11,791 nt of DNA from an uncultured Oscillospiraceae bacterium (GTDB lineage Bacteria > Bacillota > Clostridia > Oscillospirales > Oscillospiraceae), in NCBI GenBank assembly GCA_934668295.1, contig CAKUND010000059.1:1-11791 (forward strand), in the 5' to 3' direction. The notes under the pieces are model-generated. The model saw only the letters and a list, made by a program, of their open reading frames with translations. It was not told where the DNA came from and ran no database searches. The position numbers were made by a program, and so were the translations under genes. Position 1 is the first letter of the stretch, and each line of letters starts with the position of its first letter. This document shows, piece after piece, positions 8,180 to 11,791 of this stretch.

Positions 8180-8870
8180 TTACACGAAGGGCCGCAGCGC
8201 GCGCATCGAGTTTCTCGTGCTGCACTACACGGCCGGGCGCAACGACTCCGCCGCGGGGAATCTCAAATATTTTGAGTCCCCGCGCGGGGCCTCGGCCCAC
8301 TATTTTGTCGACCGGAACGGCTGGCTGCAGTCGGTCAGCGACGAGGATACGGCCTGGTCGGTCGGCACGGCGGGCGTCTATACGCAGAAGCACCCGCGCT
8401 GCCGTAACGGAAACTCGATCTCCATCGAAATGTGCTGCCGGTACGACGCGGGGCGGTACTGGCTGGAGGACGCGGTCGTGGCGAACGCGGCGCTGCTGAC
8501 AAGAAAACTGATGCGAAAATACGGCATTCCGATCGAAAACGTGCTGCGGCACTATGACGTGGTCAGCAAGCGGTGCCCGGCGATGTGGGTGGACGACGAG
8601 AACGCATGGTTTGCGTTCAAGCGGCAGGTCATGGAGGTGATGGAGATGACGAAGGAGGAGCTGCTTTCTCTGAAGGGCACGGGCGATCATCCGTCCGACT
8701 GGGCGCGGCAGGCTGCCGAATGGGCCAAGGAGAACGGCATTTTTACCGGCGACAGCGCGGGCAACTTCGGCTGGCAGCAGCCGATCACGCGCGAGGCCGC
8801 GGCGAAGCTGCTTTATGAATATGATCAGGCGTGCAGCGTTGACAGAGAAGCGGCGGGCATGGTAAGATAA
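8148..8870 (+). CDS. Endolysin: N-acetylmuramoyl-L-alanine amidase with C-terminal SLH-like binding domain
   Basis: This 240-residue protein is an Amidase_2 (T7 lysozyme-like) enzyme, cutting the bond between N-acetylmuramic acid and L-alanine in peptidoglycan. Zinc ligands are visible as His26 ('LVLHYTAG'), His135 and Cys143 ('RHYDVVSKRCP'), with Lys141 at the catalytic position. The 6- and 8-residue spacings after His135 match T7 lysozyme His122/Lys128/Cys130. Residues 168-225 form a probable wall-binding module resembling an S-layer-homology-type repeat ('WAKENGIFTGDSAGNFGW'). There is no signal peptide, as expected when a holin frees the enzyme. The gene overlaps the holin stop by 32 bases and lacks a strong ribosome site, suggesting translational coupling; ATG 8157 is a possible alternative start. 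Confidence 0.92.
   Translation: MYGMTTAHPSNYTKGRSARIEFLVLHYTAGRNDSAAGNLKYFESPRGASAHYFVDRNGWLQSVSDEDTAWSVGTAGVYTQKHPRCRNGNSISIEMCCRYDAGRYWLEDAVVANAALLTRKLMRKYGIPIENVLRHYDVVSKRCPAMWVDDENAWFAFKRQVMEVMEMTKEELLSLKGTGDHPSDWARQAAEWAKENGIFTGDSAGNFGWQQPITREAAAKLLYEYDQACSVDREAAGMVR
8252..8284 (+). other. Strong hairpin inside the endolysin coding sequence
   Basis: CGCGGGGA (8252-8259) pairs with TCCCCGCG (8277-8284), and CTCAAA (8262-8267) pairs with TTTGAG (8271-8276). This gives 14 paired bases with a 2-base bulge and the 3-base loop TAT. It lies in amidase codons 36-46 and has no T-run. Whether it acts on the RNA is unknown. Confidence 0.5.
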
Positions 8871-8885
8871 ACATAAGGAAACGCG

Positions 8886-8893
8886 GAAGGGGA
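8886..8893 (+). promoter_or_regulatory. Ribosome binding site of the YhhN-like gene
   Basis: AAGGGGAG lies 7 bases before the ATG at 8901. The 30 bases between the endolysin stop and this ATG hold no promoter-like hexamers, so the gene is probably read from upstream transcription. Confidence 0.5.
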
Positions 8894-8900
8894 GAGGCGG

Positions 8901-9575
8901 ATGCTGGAGATCCTGCTCATCAGTGCGGGCGCGGTTTTGGAGACGCTGTTCATCATGCGCTCGTATAAGCGGCGCGGCGTGTCATCGGTCGTGCTCAAGA
9001 CGATGGCGTCGGTGGTGTTCGTGCTGCTGGGGCTGCTTGAGCTGCGGCGGATGGGGCCGAGCGTGTACGCGTGGTATGTTGTGGCGGGGCTGACGCTCGG
9101 GATGCTGGGCGATCTGCTGCTGGCGCTGCGGTTTTTGTCGGAGAAGCTGCACCGACTGTTCTTTGCTGCAGGTTCTATTTCGTTTTTTCTGGGGCATGTC
9201 GTCTATATCCTTGCGATCCTGACGCTCTGCCCGGCGGCGTGGCTGTATGCGATCCCCATCGCGGTGGTCGCGTTGGGCGCGGCGTGCTTTTACGCATATG
9301 CCAAGGAGGTGCGCGCGGGTAAGATCACGCCGCTCGGCGTGCTTTATATCGGCGGCGTTCTGTTTATGACGGCCTGCGCGGCGACGGGCGCGTTTATCGA
9401 GTCCAGCCGGGCGCTGTTTCTGTTCTTTGTCGGCGGCATCTGCTTTTCCACGAGCGACAATATGCTGGTCGTGCTGTCCTTCGGCAAAAACGACAGCCCC
9501 TACCGCAACGCCGTTCTGCACGTGCTGTACTACATGGCGCAGATCTTTATCGCGCTGACGATCAAGTTTGTGTGA
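8901..9575 (+). CDS. YhhN/TMEM86-family membrane protein (lysoplasmalogenase-like)
   Basis: This 224-residue, highly hydrophobic protein has about seven to eight membrane helices and no signal peptide. Family-type motifs are 'GLTLGMLGDLLLALRFL' (63-79, GD at 70-71), 'FFLGHVVYI' (95-103) and 'FFVGGICFSTSDNMLV' (175-190, SD at 185-186), ending 'YYMAQIFIALTI'. The order and placing of GD, H and SD fit the YhhN family. The characterised animal members TMEM86A/B hydrolyse the vinyl-ether bond of lysoplasmalogens; activity of bacterial members is less settled. It follows the endolysin by 30 bases and ends just before a strong terminator, so it closes that transcript. It could be a host gene at the prophage edge or a phage-carried extra gene. 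Confidence 0.8.
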   Translation: MLEILLISAGAVLETLFIMRSYKRRGVSSVVLKTMASVVFVLLGLLELRRMGPSVYAWYVVAGLTLGMLGDLLLALRFLSEKLHRLFFAAGSISFFLGHVVYILAILTLCPAAWLYAIPIAVVALGAACFYAYAKEVRAGKITPLGVLYIGGVLFMTACAATGAFIESSRALFLFFVGGICFSTSDNMLVVLSFGKNDSPYRNAVLHVLYYMAQIFIALTIKFV

Positions 9576-9590
9576 TCACGGGATCAAAAT

Positions 9591-9622
9591 GAGAGCTGCT
9601 TTTGCAGCTCTCAAATTTTTTT
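9591..9622 (+). terminator. Intrinsic terminator after the YhhN-like gene
   Basis: A perfect 9-bp stem, GAGAGCTGC (9591-9599) with GCAGCTCTC (9604-9612), encloses a TTTT loop and is followed by AAA and a run of seven T. It starts 16 bases after the stop codon and should end the transcript from the lysis cassette through the YhhN-like gene. Confidence 0.9.
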
Positions 9623-9644
9623 GTAAAAAAATCGCGATCCGGGT

Positions 9645-9680
9645 GAGAGTTTTTTCGATTTTTTGTACCTATATAAGTGA
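9645..9680 (+). promoter_or_regulatory. Probable promoter region for the 9733-11791 unit
   Basis: The 110 bases between the terminator and the next gene are strikingly AT-rich for this genome. A -10-like TATATA/TATAAG lies at 9670-9677, with only a poor T-rich -35 (around 9649-9654) at usual spacing. The exact start site and sigma factor are uncertain. Confidence 0.35.
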
Positions 9681-9732
9681 AAGGGTTTTTAGACCACAGT
9701 TTCAGACAAACCAGAAAGGGAGTTCAAACGAT

Positions 9733-10086
9733 ATGTACGATACCGCAAGACGGGTCGCACTCGTCAAGCAGCGGGTGCGGGAAAACGCCCGCCGAAGGCA
9801 GCGGCGCGGCATCTATGGACTGAGCGCTATGTGTATGCTGCTGTTCGCGGTCTTGACGCAGGCGGTGGGCACGGTCGTCGAGCCGGGGCAACCGGAAGCA
9901 TGGGGCGTGTTCGGCGCGATGCTGCTGCGGGAGGACGCGGGCGGCTATGTGCTGGTGGCTGTCGTCTCCTTTGCAGCGGCGGCAGCGATCACTGCGCTGT
10001 GCTTCCGGCTCAGAAACAGAGAAAACCAGAAAAAAGGCGGGGCGGACAAGCACGCCCGACACGAACAGGAGGAGAAATGCCAATGA
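9733..10086 (+). CDS. Small two-helix membrane protein, unknown function
   Basis: This 117-residue protein starts at the ATG at 9733, with AAAGGGAG about 10 bases upstream. A longer frame from 9568 would run through the terminator and promoter zone, so it is rejected. Residues 1-26 are a strongly basic helix ('RVALVKQRVRENARRRQRR'). Membrane helices lie near 27-47 and 71-91, and the tail (92-117) is hydrophilic and charged. The basic N-terminus suggests both ends face the cytoplasm, with a short outer loop ('EPGQPEAWGVFGAMLLREDAGG'). I do not recognise a named family. Its stop overlaps the start of a secreted surface protein (ATGA at 10083), so the two are surely co-translated; it may help anchor, sense or export that protein, which is inference only. 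Confidence 0.75.
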   Translation: MYDTARRVALVKQRVRENARRRQRRGIYGLSAMCMLLFAVLTQAVGTVVEPGQPEAWGVFGAMLLREDAGGYVLVAVVSFAAAAAITALCFRLRNRENQKKGGADKHARHEQEEKCQ

Positions 10087-11791
10087 AGAAACGAATACTT
10101 AGCATCCTGCTGCTGTGCTGCATGGTGCTGGCGCTGCTGCCCGTGACCGCGTCTGCGGCAGCAAACGGCGCGATGGATAATATCCCCGCAAAATTTGATG
10201 TGGAGATCGATCTGTGCGGCAGAACGAGCGACATCAACATCAGGGACAGCAAGACCTACTACATTTATTCCTCTTCGAACGATCCTGAGTGGGTCTGGAC
10301 CAAGAAAATCCAGATCAACGGAAAGAAGGCGGCGCCGCACATCTTCCTGGATAACGTGAAGATTCAGGTGAAGGAGGACGCCAAGACGCCGGCTATCGAG
10401 CTGCATGGAAAGGCGTCGGCGTATCTGTATTTTATAAACCAGGACAGTAAGCTGACGGGAGGCGGCGGTCGCGCGGCTATCCAGAAAAACCGCAGCGAGG
10501 GACAGCTGTGCGTGCAGGTGATGAAGGGCACCACCGTGACGTGTCAGGGCGGCTATTCCGGCGCGGGCGTCGGCGGCAGCTATGCCATCCGGTATCTGGG
10601 GACCACCTATTACAACATTGATATGTACGGCCACGGCGTGAATATGCACTTCGGCTCTCAGACGAACCCCTCGCTCTGGAGCGGCACCATCATCGCCAAG
10701 GGCGGCAAATACAGCGCAGGCATCGGCGGCGGCCGGGGCGGCAGCGGCGAGAAGCTGTACTTCTACTCCGGCAAGATCGAGGCCACCGGCGGCCCGATGG
10801 GCGCGGGTATCGGCGGCAGCTTCAAGGGTCGGGGCAGCGACATTTACATCTATGACGGCGATATTTCCGCCACCGGCGGCGAGGGCGCGCCCGGCATCGG
10901 CGGCGGCTGCTGGACAGAAGAGCAGGATATGAACAGCGTCAACGCCGCCCGTAATATCAATATTTACGGCGGCAAGGTCTACGCCTGCGGCGGCTACAAC
11001 GGCGCGGGCATCGGCGGCGGACAGTATGTTCCGGCGCATGACATCAACATCACCGGCGGCGAGATAAGGGCGCACGGCGCTTACGGCGCGGCCATCGGCG
11101 GCGGCCGCTGGTGCCACGGTCAGAACATCACCGTGACGGACGCGAAGCTGACGCTTACAACAGGCTATAATCAATATGCCTCGGACGCAGCGGCTATGGG
11201 CTACGGCGATCTTGTATACTCAAGCAAGGTATACAGCACAGTGCTAAGATATATAGGAGATTTTGTCAGAAAACCCCTGCCCGAAGACTACAAGTCCATC
11301 AAAATAGGCTCATACCATGGAAAGCTGATAAAGCTGAAGGTTGAGGCGCGAGCCATCAACCGCGACGACGAGTTTACCTTCTTCTGGAACCTCTATGATA
11401 TCCTGATCCCCAATGAACGCGGACTCATCGACGTGCAGCTGCTGACACTGCCGTACGTGAAGAACTACGGCTGGGCGATCAACGCGATGGAACTGACGCT
11501 GATCGACGACCCCTGCAACGGGAGGCACGACTTCGGCTGGGTCGACCGGCAGTCGTGCCACGTCTGGGCATGCCGGAAGATGAAATGTCAGGCGCGTGAC
11601 CCGGTGGCAGAGGAGTCCGCAAGGAACGGCAAGCACGCATCCAGCGGCTGGAACACGGAAAAGCACCAGCTGCTCTGCGATGTGTGCGGCCATGTGATGG
11701 AAACGGACACGAAGGCGCCGGTGCTGGAGGTGCTGAAGGACGGCGAGATCTATACCGCCGAGGATGTCCGCGATGAAAAAACGCTCGAGGG
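10083..11791 (+). CDS. Secreted beta-helix surface protein with GAGIGGG repeats, 3' truncated by the window
   Basis: The frame is open from ATG 10083 to the right edge, with 569 residues visible. Residues 1-26 are a signal peptide (Lys/Arg start, hydrophobic core, 'VTASAA'), so it is exported. About 75-130 is beta-rich. From 160 to 341 a GAGIGGG-type motif recurs at 160, 211, 240, 269, 307 and 335. Four steps are 28-29 residues, or 38 where an insert lies, with 'I.I.GG.I.A.GG' strands between, as in right-handed beta-helix domains of clostridial surface and carbohydrate-binding proteins (Cthe_2159-like). Residues 478-537 are Cys/His-rich (C492, C497, C502, C532, C535, H537), possibly metal-binding. 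'TKAPVLEVLKDGEIYTAEDV' then resembles the start of a bacterial Ig-like domain. No anchor is seen before the edge. Likely role: cell-surface adhesion or glycan binding. Confidence 0.82.
   Translation, partial: MKKRILSILLLCCMVLALLPVTASAAANGAMDNIPAKFDVEIDLCGRTSDINIRDSKTYYIYSSSNDPEWVWTKKIQINGKKAAPHIFLDNVKIQVKEDAKTPAIELHGKASAYLYFINQDSKLTGGGGRAAIQKNRSEGQLCVQVMKGTTVTCQGGYSGAGVGGSYAIRYLGTTYYNIDMYGHGVNMHFGSQTNPSLWSGTIIAKGGKYSAGIGGGRGGSGEKLYFYSGKIEATGGPMGAGIGGSFKGRGSDIYIYDGDISATGGEGAPGIGGGCWTEEQDMNSVNAARNINIYGGKVYACGGYNGAGIGGGQYVPAHDINITGGEIRAHGAYGAAIGGGRWCHGQNITVTDAKLTLTTGYNQYASDAAAMGYGDLVYSSKVYSTVLRYIGDFVRKPLPEDYKSIKIGSYHGKLIKLKVEARAINRDDEFTFFWNLYDILIPNERGLIDVQLLTLPYVKNYGWAINAMELTLIDDPCNGRHDFGWVDRQSCHVWACRKMKCQARDPVAEESARNGKHASSGWNTEKHQLLCDVCGHVMETDTKAPVLEVLKDGEIYTAEDVRDEKTLE
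10560..11105 (+). repeat. Tandem beta-helix coil repeats (GAGIGGG type)
   Basis: Six copies of the motif G/S-A-G-I/V-G-G-G/S lie in residues 160-341 of the surface protein. The spacing is 28-29 residues, stretched to 38 by the insert after 'GGCWTEEQDM'. DNA units share ATCGGCGGCGGC-like cores, so copy number could vary between strains. Confidence 0.75.

Noticed and set aside
8871..8900. Prophage attachment site directly after the endolysin
   Set aside because: No tRNA end, repeat or integrase is seen, so a site cannot be named from this window.
9568..9732. Upstream extension of the two-helix membrane protein
   Set aside because: It would translate the terminator hairpin and AT-rich promoter zone and overlap the YhhN-like gene; ATG 9733 has a proper ribosome site.
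7069..9732. Search for a template repeat or reverse transcriptase downstream of the receptor tip
   Set aside because: No near-copy of the 3' end of the tip gene and no reverse transcriptase motif (e.g. xxDD-type) was seen in this stretch.
9945..11174. Minus-strand open frame of 409 codons, Ala/Val/Asp-rich
   Set aside because: It is the mirror of the Gly-Ile-Gly-Gly repeats of the surface protein, which has a signal peptide, ribosome context and domain structure.

Overview
The window looks like the late end of a prophage followed by chromosomal-type genes, in a G+C-rich Bacillota genome. A gut-type Clostridium relative (Oscillospiraceae-like) is my best guess. This rests on strong AGGAGG-type ribosome sites, a T-rich intrinsic terminator, G+C-rich codon use, and protein families typical of Clostridia phages and surface proteins. 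No rRNA, tRNA, CRISPR array, integrase or reverse transcriptase is visible. Every gene I accept is on the + strand.

Positions 1-8870 form a tightly packed, mostly overlapping phage late operon. In order it holds: the 3' part of a beta-rich virion protein (3-1607); a 79-bp palindromic intergenic repeat (1615-1693); a tail fibre ending in a self-cleaving S74 chaperone (1719-3425); a small helical protein (3422-3622); a helical protein of an uncharacterised phage family (3597-4622); a short beta-rich protein (4646-4993); a collagen-like fibre (5003-6073); a fibre with a C-terminal DUF6273/C-type-lectin-like tip of clearly different base composition (6073-7068); and three small proteins (7082-7414, 7411-7626, 7623-7943). 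The lysis cassette follows, with a holin-like protein (7961-8179) and an amidase endolysin (8148-8870). Together these would build the distal, receptor-binding part of the virion and release progeny. Three fibre-like proteins in a row suggest a modular host-recognition apparatus.

Positions 8901-9575 encode a YhhN/TMEM86-like membrane protein (lysoplasmalogenase family). It lies 30 bp behind the endolysin, has its own ribosome site but no visible promoter, and is followed by a strong terminator at 9591-9622. It may be a phage-carried extra gene or the first host gene after the prophage edge; the window cannot decide between these.

Positions 9623-11791 hold a second transcription unit: a probable AT-rich promoter zone, a small two-helix membrane protein (9733-10086), and, overlapping it by ATGA, a secreted beta-helix surface protein (10083 to the right edge, unfinished) with a 28-29-residue GAGIGGG-type repeat and a Cys/His-rich segment.

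The best leads for new biology are the composition-shifted receptor tip (a possible diversity-generating or recombination target), a possible internal start in the endolysin that would make a free binding domain, a dual start in the holin-like gene, the palindromic repeat inside a phage operon, and the uncharacterised 341-residue virion-type protein. I see no complete, clearly new multi-gene system here.
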